NCBI RefSeq assembly: GCF_003122085.1
Contig: NZ_QEXV01000001.1
Coordinates: forward strand, 620,001 to 684,000
DNA from: Marinicauda salina
GTDB lineage: Bacteria > Pseudomonadota > Alphaproteobacteria > Caulobacterales > Maricaulaceae
Reading direction: 5' to 3'
Length of the DNA: 64,000 nucleotides
In this document: positions 18,821 through 25,392 of the stretch, one piece after another
Position numbering within the stretch: the first letter of the stretch is position 1
How the letters are laid out: each line of letters opens with the position of its first letter
Position numbers and translations under genes: made by a program
The notes under the pieces: generated by a model
Told to the model about the DNA's origin: nothing
What the model saw: only the letters and a program-made list of their open reading frames with translations
The model's database searches: none

Positions 18821-20929
18821 TCACGACGCCTGGTTCTCCTGCTCCCACGCCTTCGTCGGCCACAGCGAGGGCTGCAGGATCGCGCGCATGCGCGACTGGC
18901 TCGCCAGGCCCCGGCTCGGATCGCCGATGATGAGCGGCATCGCGAACAGCGCGGCCTGCTGATGTTCGAGCGCGCGGCGGACGTCCTTGCCGGCGATCTC
19001 GGGGGCGAGCACTTCGACTTCATTGACGAGCGCGACCTCCGCGCCGCTGCGTTCGATGCGGCTGGCTTGGCGGAAGGCGGCGTTGACGAACTCCAGCGTC
19101 TCGGTCTCCGGCAGGCGGATCCCGTCGGTCCCTGACGGCGCGACCACCTCGATGCGGTGACGCACATGGTGCGGGTAGGGCAGCAGCACCGGGTCCTCGC
19201 GGCCCGGCGCGGCGAGCACCGCCATCGGCGTCGCGGCGTGGGCGGTGAAGGCGAAAACCGGCGCCTGGCCCGCGCCCAGATCGTGCAGCCGCACCCGGCG
19301 GACGCCCGAGAGCTCGCTCACATTCGCCTCGAGATCGCTCGACAGCGCGAACGGTTCGATCACCGTTTCGGTCTCGAAGCGCTGGGCGTAGATCGCGCCA
19401 TGATTGCGGGCGAGGACTTCCGGGCCGGAGACCTCCTCGATCTGGCGAATGGCGTCCGCCCAGCCGCCGCGATAGCGCCAGCTCAGCTCGGCGCGCGCCA
19501 TGGCGGGGTTCTCGGCGTCGAGCACATAGCGCTCGGTCACCTCGAGCAGCGGCGCGGCGGGCGCGACCTCCATCGCGGTCAGGTCGGTCTGACCGACCTC
19601 GGCGATCAGGGCGAAGCCGTAATCGGCCTGGCTCAGCGTTTCGAGGCTCCCGCCCTGCTCCGACCGGGTCGGGTCGAGCCAGTAGCGCCGGCCGTCGCGC
19701 TCCAGCGTTACGATGACGTGGTCGAAGGCCAGCGGCGACGGCGCCAGCGCGTCGAGCCCGCGCCCAACCGTGAGATTGGCGAGCGCGGCGTCGGCGTCGA
19801 TGTCGAGCGCGGCGAGGATCGAGATTAGCAGCAGCGTCTTCGCCTTGCAGTCGCCTTCGCGCAGCCGGAGCGTCTCGTCGGGGCTGATCGGCTGATAGCC
19901 GCCCTGGCCGAGCGAGACGGCGAAATAGCGGATCTCGCGCTGGACGAAGCGCAGCGCTTCGACGACTCGTTCGTCGGGGTCGCGCGTTCGCCCGGCGATC
20001 TCGCGGGCGATCTCTTCCACCGCCGGGGTGACCTGCGGCTCGTAATAGGGCGCGGCCCATTCGGCGACCGGCTCCCAGCCGTCGAGCGAGCTCATCAGCG
20101 CGAAATCCGCAGGGAAGCGCCAGGGCGGGATCAGCGGGTCGACGGCCGTCGGCGCGTAGGCGCCGTCGTGCAGCGTCACGTCCTGCGCGCCGCCGGATTC
20201 GACGCTGTCATACCCGGCGAAGGCGCCGAAGGCGGACACGTTCGATCCCGCCGGCAGGCGTGCGGTCACATGCAGGTGCGCGACCGGCGCGGACGGCGCG
20301 CTCGGCGCGAAATTGGCCGCATGATCGAGCATGTCGTGCACGCCGACGACGCTGTAGCTCAGCTCGACGAGATCGCCGGCGCGCACGTCCGGCACGCGCA
20401 CCAGCGCGGCGACCGCTCCGGTGACCATGGCCGTGGAGAGATCGGCCTGCGGGCGCGTCATGGTGACGACGAGGTCGTCCATCCGGTCCAGCCGCGCGCC
20501 GTCGCGATGCACGACCGCCTCGTGCAGGACCAGGTCCTGGTGGGCGGGGTCGAACTCGTAGCTGTAGGTCGAGGCGGTCCGGGCGCCGGCCGCCGACATC
20601 ACCTGGAAGACCGTGCGGTTGAACGAGGTCGGGGTCTCGTCCGCGCCCTCGTACTGCTGGTCCCACAAGAGGACGCGCACGCCCTGGATGCGGGCGGCCT
20701 CGGCGGCGTCCGGGTCCGGGATCGCGACGGGATCGACCCAGTCGGGCGTCGGCCCGCGGCGCGGGCGCGCCTCGGCGACCTCGACGAATTCCTGGCCTTC
20801 GGCGCTGGTGCGCAGGTCCCAGGCGCGCGGCTCCGATCCGGCGAGCCGGTCCAGGCCGGTCAGCGCGGCGGTCGCCGCGATGCCGGCGAGCGCAGCGGCG
20901 ACGATCGCGCGTATGAACAGATTGATCAT
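18821..20929 (-). CDS. DUF3857 / transglutaminase-like domain protein
   Basis: 702 residues from the ATG giving MINLFIRAIVAAALAGIAAT, an N-terminal export signal or anchor; a start 10 codons earlier is possible. DUF3857 covers about 60-230 (VTGAVAALVRVPDVRAGDLV). A transglutaminase-like core follows, with the cysteine in LREGDCKAKTLLLISILAAL, the histidine in PLAFDHVIVTLERDGRRYWL and aspartate in WLDPTRSEQG, then a beta-rich C-terminal domain. Function of the family is not established; a periplasmic peptidase or cross-linking role is possible. It is convergent with regA, with 1 bp between. Confidence 0.87.
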   Translation of the reverse strand: MINLFIRAIVAAALAGIAATAALTGLDRLAGSEPRAWDLRTSAEGQEFVEVAEARPRRGPTPDWVDPVAIPDPDAAEAARIQGVRVLLWDQQYEGADETPTSFNRTVFQVMSAAGARTASTYSYEFDPAHQDLVLHEAVVHRDGARLDRMDDLVVTMTRPQADLSTAMVTGAVAALVRVPDVRAGDLVELSYSVVGVHDMLDHAANFAPSAPSAPVAHLHVTARLPAGSNVSAFGAFAGYDSVESGGAQDVTLHDGAYAPTAVDPLIPPWRFPADFALMSSLDGWEPVAEWAAPYYEPQVTPAVEEIAREIAGRTRDPDERVVEALRFVQREIRYFAVSLGQGGYQPISPDETLRLREGDCKAKTLLLISILAALDIDADAALANLTVGRGLDALAPSPLAFDHVIVTLERDGRRYWLDPTRSEQGGSLETLSQADYGFALIAEVGQTDLTAMEVAPAAPLLEVTERYVLDAENPAMARAELSWRYRGGWADAIRQIEEVSGPEVLARNHGAIYAQRFETETVIEPFALSSDLEANVSELSGVRRVRLHDLGAGQAPVFAFTAHAATPMAVLAAPGREDPVLLPYPHHVRHRIEVVAPSGTDGIRLPETETLEFVNAAFRQASRIERSGAEVALVNEVEVLAPEIAGKDVRRALEHQQAALFAMPLIIGDPSRGLASQSRMRAILQPSLWPTKAWEQENQAS

Positions 20930-20958
20930 GACGACACCCCCTCTCCCCGACGCGAACA

Positions 20959-20966
20959 ATGGTTAA
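20959..20966 (-). promoter_or_regulatory. TTAACCAT (CtrA-like) half-site upstream of the DUF3857 gene
   Basis: ATGGTTAA on the plus strand, i.e. TTAACCAT on the coding strand, 30 bp upstream of the chosen start. TTAACCAT is the common form of CtrA-bound half-sites in Caulobacterales. A single 8-mer is weak evidence; the same word recurs upstream of the SPOR and flp genes in this window. Confidence 0.35.
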
Positions 20967-21028
20967 CGCGGGAGCGGAGGTCAACTGAACGGCGAGCGCG
21001 CCGCCGTCGGTTCGTCGTCGGTGCGCCG

Positions 21029-21499
21029 TCAGTCCGGCGTCCGCAGGCTCCGCATGGCGCGCTCGGCGGCGGTGCGCGCGAACCTCAGCGTGAGCGCCTT
21101 GCGGCGGGCCGGCGCGAGCGGGCTCTCCGGGCTCTCGCGCACGATCCCCGCGCCGAAGGCGTCGGCGATGATGAGCCCGGGCTCGGCGGGCAGGATCTCG
21201 ACGGGAAAGCGATCCGAGACCGCGAAGAAGAAGCGGTCGCACCAGTCGAGATAGTCCGGCCATTTCTGATCGGAGCGGAAATCCGCGACGCCGGACTTGA
21301 TCTCGACGATGACGATCTCGCCCTTTCGGCCGAGCCCGGCGAGATCGGCGCGCCGGCCGCAGGGCAGGGCGAACTCGGCGATCGGATTGACGCCGAGATC
21401 GAACATCAGCCGCGCCGCGCCGCGCATCAGCGCGGTCGCGTCGTCGATCGCCGGGTTGGCCGGCGAGGCCAGGGGCGCGGGATCCGTGGCGGACGGCAT
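21029..21499 (-). CDS. mmcB: MmcB family DNA repair protein
   Basis: 156 residues. A PD-(D/E)XK-like fold is apparent: GRRADLAGLGRKGEIVIVEI with the Asp and Glu-x-Lys (EIKSG) residues, then DFRSDQKWPDYLDWCDRFFF and FPVEILPAEPGLIIADAFGA. This is MmcB, a LexA-controlled alphaproteobacterial protein linked to mitomycin C tolerance in Caulobacter. The frame extends 12 codons further upstream, but a LexA operator lies exactly in that part, so I start at MPSATDPAPL. The IS-like element at 21540 begins 41 bp upstream of this start. Confidence 0.9.
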   Translation of the reverse strand: MPSATDPAPLASPANPAIDDATALMRGAARLMFDLGVNPIAEFALPCGRRADLAGLGRKGEIVIVEIKSGVADFRSDQKWPDYLDWCDRFFFAVSDRFPVEILPAEPGLIIADAFGAGIVRESPESPLAPARRKALTLRFARTAAERAMRSLRTPD

Positions 21500-21510
21500 G
21501 CGCCCACTGT

Positions 21511-21525
21511 GTTCGAACTTTGTTC
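21511..21525 (-). promoter_or_regulatory. LexA operator (SOS box) of mmcB
   Basis: GTTC-GAACTTT-GTTC, an exact match to the alphaproteobacterial LexA consensus GTTC-N7-GTTC, 11 bp upstream of the mmcB ATG. It explains SOS control and rules out the longer open frame as the real coding start. Confidence 0.88.
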
Positions 21526-21539
21526 GCGCGGTCAAGAAG

Positions 21540-21568
21540 GGGCGATATTATACTTCGCGTACCCAGAT
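21540..21568 (+). repeat. Left terminal inverted repeat of the IS1595-type element
   Basis: GGGCGATATTATACTT, then CG, CGTACCCA, G, AT. It differs from the right copy at three positions. It contains a perfect TATAAT on the minus strand pointing out of the element toward mmcB. Confidence 0.9.
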
Positions 21569-21577
21569 TTTTAGCAA
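21547..21577 (-). promoter_or_regulatory. Candidate outward promoter in the left transposon end, facing mmcB
   Basis: On the minus strand TTGCTA (21577-21572) and TATAAT (21552-21547) are separated by 19 bp, a perfect -10 with a fair but wide-spaced -35. Transcription would start near 21540, placing the LexA box (21525-21511) about 15-30 bp downstream and the mmcB ATG about 40 bp downstream. The element therefore may now drive mmcB while LexA repression is kept. Activity is inferred from sequence only. Confidence 0.45.
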
Positions 21578-21834
21578 ACGCTCGCTAAACCTGCGCATCT
21601 TGGCTGGTGTGCCCTTTTTCACGCTGAAAAAGTCACACTAGCTAAGCGCTCGATCACCTGGAAACTCCCTGTTGGGCTTTTTGCAGCTAGGATCGTGATG
21701 CGCTTACGAATAGCGCGCTATAATGTGTGGCCAATGCGGAACGCTCCTGTTCCTTCTTTCTAGCGCGAACCCGGCATCGTTTGGCCATCGTTAGGAGTTA
21801 GCTTATATATATCGGCAGCGAAGGGGAGAGTGCC

Positions 21835-21942
21835 ATGGCCAGCTATATCAAAAAGCATCCCATCGGGATCGTGGCGATCGCACTTTCAGCTGCGCCCATC
21901 ATTGGCGCGGTGGTCCTCCTTATTGGCTCTCAGATTGGATAA
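21835..21942 (+). CDS. Small single-span membrane protein (35 aa) in the transposon
   Basis: MASYIKKHPIGIVAIALSAA continues PIIGAVVLLIGSQIG and stops: a short basic N-terminus and one hydrophobic helix. A strong ribosome site (AAGGGGAGAG) lies 5 bp before the ATG, with AT-rich sequence (TTATATATAT) and a TATAAT at 21719-21724 upstream. Its 3' end overlaps the 3' end of the convergent channel gene by 23 bp. The function is unknown. Good initiation signals are the main support. Confidence 0.5.
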   Translation: MASYIKKHPIGIVAIALSAAPIIGAVVLLIGSQIG

Positions 21943-22390
21943 TCAGCGCGCCTATGAGACCAACGCCAGCGCCGAGATAAATGTAGCCTAAGACGGCCTG
22001 AACTGCCGCTAGAAGCCTCAACTGCGGATCTGGCTGAAAGTCTCCGTATCCAAGCGTCGTCCACGTCACAATCGAAAAATATAAGCTGTCACCAAAGTTG
22101 TTGGCGGCCCCAGAGGCGTAATCGTGTGCGTTATGGATCGCCGCAAATGCAGTGATAAGAATTGCGGCCATAAGCCCAAGCGATATGAGCGCGTGACGGG
22201 CCTCAATCTGGTGTTTGACGAGCCCAATTAGTCCAGCCGCTGACGCAGTTATCAAGCACACAGCAGCGAAATAGGACGCCCACACGTGCGCTCTTAGAAA
22301 ATCTGGAACGCCGAAAATCACCATCGTGAAGAGCGCGTTGCAAATAATTGGCAGGCAGACCCACAAAAAGCCTTCTATGCTAATACGCAT
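21920..22390 (-). CDS. Two-TM potassium-channel-family protein (Ion_trans_2)
   Basis: 156 residues with four hydrophobic segments. The pore is at about 105-145: YFSIVTWTTLGYGDFQPDPQ, where TLGYGD is the K+ selectivity filter, followed by the inner helix LAAVQAVLGYIYLGAGVGLI. Two further N-terminal helices precede the pore. No RCK or cyclic-nucleotide domain is present. It is unusual cargo for an insertion sequence. Its codon use is less GC-biased than the chromosomal genes outside the element. Confidence 0.85.
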   Translation of the reverse strand: MRISIEGFLWVCLPIICNALFTMVIFGVPDFLRAHVWASYFAAVCLITASAAGLIGLVKHQIEARHALISLGLMAAILITAFAAIHNAHDYASGAANNFGDSLYFSIVTWTTLGYGDFQPDPQLRLLAAVQAVLGYIYLGAGVGLIGALIIQSESQ

Positions 22391-22460
22391 ACGCTAAACC
22401 GTTGATCTGGCGCCCTAATTCATAATTTGCCTTCGAAATCAGGGCGTTGTATAAATAAGG

Positions 22461-22546
22461 TGCCCCCGCCGGGGATCGAACCCGGACGAGCCCGCAGGCT
22501 CACCACAGTCCTATTGTGGCCCGTCTACCGATTTCGGCACGAGGGC
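22461..22546 (-). tRNA. Class II tRNA with leucine-type body and anticodon AGG (Pro CCU)
   Basis: An 86-nt cloverleaf folds without mismatch: acceptor GCCCTCG/CGGGGGC, D-stem CCG/CGG with GG and GGTAGAC as in tRNA-Leu, anticodon stem CCACA/TGTGG, a long variable arm with stem GAGCC/GGCTC, T-arm CCGGG-TTCGATC-CCCGG, discriminator A. The stem fixes the loop as ATAGGAC, so the anticodon is AGG after U33, which pairs with proline codon CCU. CCA is not encoded. Bacterial LeuRS does not read the anticodon, so leucine charging is plausible. A UAG triplet (Leu) lies one base 5' of the anticodon, suggesting descent from tRNA-Leu(UAG) by loop rearrangement. It lies within the transposon. Confidence 0.85.
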
Positions 22547-22659
22547 AATGAAGAGAGCGCCAAGGCCGCATATCGCTAGCCTGAAGCGCTCGGCCCGGCT
22601 TTCACCGGGGATCAGCTAGGGCGGGTCCATATCGGATCCTCCTTATTTGCTTCGACACA

Positions 22660-22698
22660 AAGGCGGCGGGGGTTCGTTGGTAGCGGTCCCGCCGCCTT
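22660..22698. terminator. Hairpin with 11-bp GC stem inside the transposon
   Basis: AAGGCGGCGGG and CCCGCCGCCTT are perfect complements around a 17-nt loop. The sequence after it on the plus strand is ATTCTCACATTTT; no clear T-run follows on the minus strand. It lies between the tRNA and the HTH-like gene and probably ends the latter's transcript or insulates the tRNA. The rest of 22547-22762 shows nothing recognisable. Confidence 0.5.
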
Positions 22699-22762
22699 AT
22701 TCTCACATTTTGCCACAGATCCGGGAGGCGTCCCGCGGCGACTGGTTGCGTATCGGTGCCCC

Positions 22763-23245
22763 TTAAGCGTTGTCCTCGCTTGTGGTTAACAAGGAGTTAA
22801 CATTGCTTTCGCCCATCTCCGGCATCGGCTCTTGCACGAGCTCTCCCGGATATGGACGATCTGTCAGCCACCACGCGCGCTGCCCCTTGTAGATTACAGA
22901 GCGGAATTTATCGCTGCGCGAGAGCGAGGATGCGAGATTTGTCGCCGGGTCTTTTCCGGCAATAGGCTGCCCAAGCTTCTCAAACTCCTGAAGCATAAGC
23001 TGCGTCGTTAGCGGCGTTTCGACCTTTTCGAACACCTGCTTCGCAATAGCGGCACGCGAGGTAGCGCTCTCGCCAGTCGCCTCGCGCCGTCGCTCCGGCT
23101 GTGCTAGTCTTTTCGAGCTGTCGCTCATCTGTTCAATGGCAGCCTCAACGGCGCGCAACGCTTGAAAATCCGCGTTATCGGCCAGCTTGGCTTCGTACTC
23201 GGCCTTGATCGCGCGCAGCGCTGTGAGATGATCCGGCTTTCCCAT
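22763..23245 (-). CDS. Hypothetical protein with C-terminal winged-helix-like domain
   Basis: 160 residues from the ATG preceded by ACGAGGACC; the frame is open further but that part lies opposite the well-supported 64-aa gene. The N-terminus is a charged helix (LRAIKAEYEAKLADNADFQA). The C-terminal half, about 75-135, resembles a HARE-HTH/winged helix: IAKQVFEKVETPLTTQLMLQ, DPATNLASSLSRSDKFRSVI, KGQRAWWLTD. DNA binding is plausible, for instance transposon regulation, but not shown. The 3' end contains TTAA-N7-TTAA (22786-22800). Confidence 0.65.
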   Translation of the reverse strand: MGKPDHLTALRAIKAEYEAKLADNADFQALRAVEAAIEQMSDSSKRLAQPERRREATGESATSRAAIAKQVFEKVETPLTTQLMLQEFEKLGQPIAGKDPATNLASSLSRSDKFRSVIYKGQRAWWLTDRPYPGELVQEPMPEMGESNVNSLLTTSEDNA

Positions 23246-23312
23246 GACGGTCCTCGTGAATGACATTGCGTCTTTTAACGCGGACCATGACTGAGTCGCA
23301 AGGGGCCTTAAC

Positions 23313-23507
23313 ATGACCGACAACGAACGCGCTGGAGCGCAATCGCAACGCTTCATCAAAGCCGCGCGCGAGGCCGGATGCGACGAAGACCCGGCTGAGC
23401 TGGACCGGATCATGAAGCGGCTCGATCTGCGCAAAAAAGAAACCTCCGGTGATGAACCGGAGGCGGACAGCGGCGGCGCGGACGACGATGGCGCCGCTGA
23501 CGACTAG
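23313..23507 (+). CDS. Small conserved hypothetical protein (64 aa)
   Basis: Begins MTDNERAGAQSQRFIKAARE and contains AGCDEDPAELDRIMKRL, then an acidic tail. The pattern RFI-AARE-GCDED is shared, from memory, with many short alphaproteobacterial proteins found near mobile elements and prophages, function unknown. It has a GGGGCC-containing ribosome region and is convergent with the transposase; the two stop codons overlap by 4 bp. Confidence 0.7.
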   Translation: MTDNERAGAQSQRFIKAAREAGCDEDPAELDRIMKRLDLRKKETSGDEPEADSGGADDDGAADD

Positions 23508-24430
23508 CGCCGAACAGGCTGGGCGTAGGTGAGGCGACGGCCGATCACGCCGTGGAGCAGATTGTCCGCGCGTTCCTCGTCATTTACACCAAGCGCGGCG
23601 CGGTTGCTGTAGCGGAAATCGTATTCCGCCATGTAGCGCTGAAGATGGCGCTTCGAGCAGTGCTGGTACACGCCGCGCATCCCCCGTTTGAACACGGAGA
23701 AAAAGCCCTCAATCGTGTTCGTGTGGATCGTGCGATCCGCCGGGTTCACGTACTCATCGCGGCCGTGGTTGACCGTGCCATGCTCGGCGAAATTCCAGCC
23801 CAGCGTCGTATACCATCCCGCTTCGTCCGTCATGAAGTGCGCCTCGCGGCTGACATTGGCGTCAAGGATGTCGGCGATCACGGTCATGCGCAGTTTGTCG
23901 ACCACGATGGAGCAGGCGCGGCCGCTGTCGCGATCAACCAGCGTCAGAACCTTGTGCTTGTGCTGGTAGCCGACACGCTCCGCCTTCTTCATGCGGTCCC
24001 GGCCGATAAAGGTCTCGTCCACCTCGACCGCTCCGCCGTTGCCGCCAAAAGGATCAAGGTCGCCAGAGCGCATCGCCTCGCGAATACGGTGCGACATGAA
24101 CCAGGCCGTCTTCAGGGTGACGCCAAGCGTCCGGTGAAGCTGGTTCGCGCTGAAGCCCTTCTTGGATCCGCAAATCAGGTAGATCGCCTGAAGCCAGAGA
24201 TGCATCGGCACATGGCTCGCCTCGAAGATGGTGCGGACTTTGACGGTGAACGGCTTGCGGCACTTGTAGCACTTGTGAACGCCAATGCGCGTGGTCTTGC
24301 CTTTCAGCTTGCCGACGCGCTCGGTCTCGCCGCAACGCGGGCAGACCGGGCCGTTCGGCCAGAGCCGCGCTTCGACGTACTCGTAAGCCGCTTCTTCTTC
24401 GTGAAACTCAGGACGCGAAAGAACTGACAT
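23504..24430 (-). CDS. IS1595-family transposase (ISXO2-like DDE domain)
   Basis: 308 residues. N-terminal zinc ribbon with CPRCGE and CYKCRKPF, a helical domain (LWLQAIYLICGSKKGFSANQ), then the ISXO2 catalytic domain: VEVDETFIGRD (first Asp), HFMTDEAGWYTTLG (second Asp) and HTNTIEGFFSVFKRGMRGVY (Asn/Glu motif). The frame is intact, so the element may be active. Codon 7 is CCT, a codon that the transposon's own tRNA would read. GGGAGA precedes the start. The right terminal repeat is 37 bp upstream of the start codon. Confidence 0.95.
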   Translation of the reverse strand: MSVLSRPEFHEEEAAYEYVEARLWPNGPVCPRCGETERVGKLKGKTTRIGVHKCYKCRKPFTVKVRTIFEASHVPMHLWLQAIYLICGSKKGFSANQLHRTLGVTLKTAWFMSHRIREAMRSGDLDPFGGNGGAVEVDETFIGRDRMKKAERVGYQHKHKVLTLVDRDSGRACSIVVDKLRMTVIADILDANVSREAHFMTDEAGWYTTLGWNFAEHGTVNHGRDEYVNPADRTIHTNTIEGFFSVFKRGMRGVYQHCSKRHLQRYMAEYDFRYSNRAALGVNDEERADNLLHGVIGRRLTYAQPVRR

Positions 24431-24466
24431 GGCCGTATCTCCCTTGTGTCACGAGGTATCTCAGCC

Positions 24467-24495
24467 ATATGGGTACGTTAAGTATAATATCGCCC
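24467..24495 (-). repeat. Right terminal inverted repeat of the IS1595-type element
   Basis: On the minus strand GGGCGATATTATACTT, then AA, CGTACCCA, T, AT. It holds a TATAAT on the plus strand directed outward, with no convincing -35 at 17 bp. Confidence 0.9.
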
Positions 24496-24530
24496 AAGCC
24501 GGGGCGTCTGTATCCTTTACCGACCCGTTC

Positions 24531-24863
24531 CTATCCCCGGTTGCAGGGCGGGTGGAGGCGGTTGCGCAGGTCGAGGCCGATCGCGCGCCTTGTCATCGCC
24601 CCGCCGTCGACGGCGAGCGCATGGACATGGGTCGCGCCGGCGTGGCGGGCGGCGTCGATCCGGTCGTGGGAGTCGATCCCGCGTCCGGCGCGGGCGTTCA
24701 GGCACTCGCATTCGCCGACATAGAGCGGGTCGAAATAGCCGTCCTCCCCGTCCAGCCGCGCGAGGATGTAGACGCCGGCCGTCTCGGCGAGCGCTGCGCC
24801 GAGTTCGAACACGTCGAAGACATAGCCCCGGCCGCTCCGGCCGTACCAATTGTGTCGCCGCAT
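24531..24863 (-). CDS. GIY-YIG-like hypothetical protein
   Basis: 110 residues. GVYILARLDG and DPLYVGECECLNARAG reproduce the two strands and first helix of a GIY-YIG fold (GVY at about 30, YVG at about 47), and GATHVHALAVDGGAMTRRAI the later strand and helix. Proteins of this type occur as stand-alone genes in alphaproteobacteria, so a nuclease is possible but weaker than for 8017-8310. A start 8 codons earlier is available; I prefer the ATG behind GGGGGACGGGG. The 3' end is 36 bp from the transposon's right end. Confidence 0.6.
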   Translation of the reverse strand: MRRHNWYGRSGRGYVFDVFELGAALAETAGVYILARLDGEDGYFDPLYVGECECLNARAGRGIDSHDRIDAARHAGATHVHALAVDGGAMTRRAIGLDLRNRLHPPCNRG

Positions 24864-24990
24864 GCCCCGTCCCCCGTGGTGGAGCATCGAATGCTACCCT
24901 GAGTCGTCATATCTGTAATGCGGGAATAACCGGCCCCGCCCGCCCGATTCCGGCTGACGCGCGGGGCCCGTCTCGCCTATACGTGCGCGC

Positions 24991-25392
24991 ATGACCGGAG
25001 ACGCCTACGCCCCGTCGCAGGAAGACTTCCTGGCCATCGCAGAAGACGCCTGGGCCGAGCTGCCCGAGGCGTTCCGCCAGATGTGCGGAAACGTCGTCGT
25101 CCAGGTGACCGATTTCGCCGACGACGCCACGCTCGACCATTTCGGCATGGAGAGCCCGTACGAGCTCAGCGGCCTCTATCACGGGGTGGATCTCACGCAG
25201 AAATCCGTCACCCACCCCCAGGCGGGTCCGGATCACGTCTTCCTCTACCGCATGCCGATCCTGCTGGAGTGGTGCGAGCGCGGCGACGTCACGCTCAAGG
25301 CGCTGATCACGCACGTGCTCGTCCACGAGATCGGCCATCATTTCGGCCTGTCCGACGCCGACATGCACGCCATCGAGGACGAGGCGGGCTAA
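24991..25392 (+). CDS. Zincin-like metallopeptidase (DUF1025 family)
   Basis: 133 residues, cytoplasmic. The zinc motif HEIGHHFGLSD is at residues 109-119, with the preceding helix VTLKALITHVLV, and upstream FLYRMPILLEWCE is the conserved strand of the family. Small minimal zincins of this type are widespread in alphaproteobacteria and Actinobacteria; their substrates are unknown. Its stop codon overlaps that of the convergent sulfotransferase gene by 4 bp. Confidence 0.9.
   Translation: MTGDAYAPSQEDFLAIAEDAWAELPEAFRQMCGNVVVQVTDFADDATLDHFGMESPYELSGLYHGVDLTQKSVTHPQAGPDHVFLYRMPILLEWCERGDVTLKALITHVLVHEIGHHFGLSDADMHAIEDEAG

Larger units (their letters stand above)
21540..24495. mobile_element. 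IS1595-family transposon with passenger genes and a tRNA (2,956 bp)
   Basis: Terminal inverted repeats of 29 nt at 21540-21568 and 24467-24495 match at 26 positions (outer 16 bases identical: GGGCGATATTATACTT). They enclose an ISXO2-like DDE transposase adjacent to the right end, a tRNA, a potassium-channel-like gene and three small genes. The interior is visibly AT-richer than both flanks. Flanking 8-mers CAAGAAGG (21533-21540) and CAAGCCGG (24495-24502) match at 6 of 8 if the element is taken to begin at the second G, consistent with the 8-bp duplication of this family but eroded. Left insertion is between mmcB's LexA box and its upstream DNA. Confidence 0.88.

Noticed and set aside
21499-21535. 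Longer mmcB start at 21535
   Set aside because: The additional codons overlap the LexA operator exactly and lack a ribosome site; the later ATG is preferred.
22461-22546. Assignment as an ordinary tRNA-Pro or tRNA-Leu
   Set aside because: Proline tRNAs have short variable loops and no bacterial Leu isoacceptor has AGG; the stem pairing allows no other loop register, so neither plain label fits.
22786-22800. TTAA-N7-TTAA (full CtrA consensus) as a regulatory site
   Set aside because: It lies in the 3' coding end of a transposon gene with no start codon suitably placed nearby; probably chance.
23245-23434. 63-codon N-terminal extension of the winged-helix-like protein
   Set aside because: It overlaps antisense the 64-aa gene with good signals, is Arg/Ser-rich and lacks a ribosome site.
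21533-24502. Perfect 8-bp target-site duplication of the transposon
   Set aside because: The best flanking 8-mers (CAAGAAGG and CAAGCCGG) differ at two positions, so I describe it only as a possible eroded duplication.
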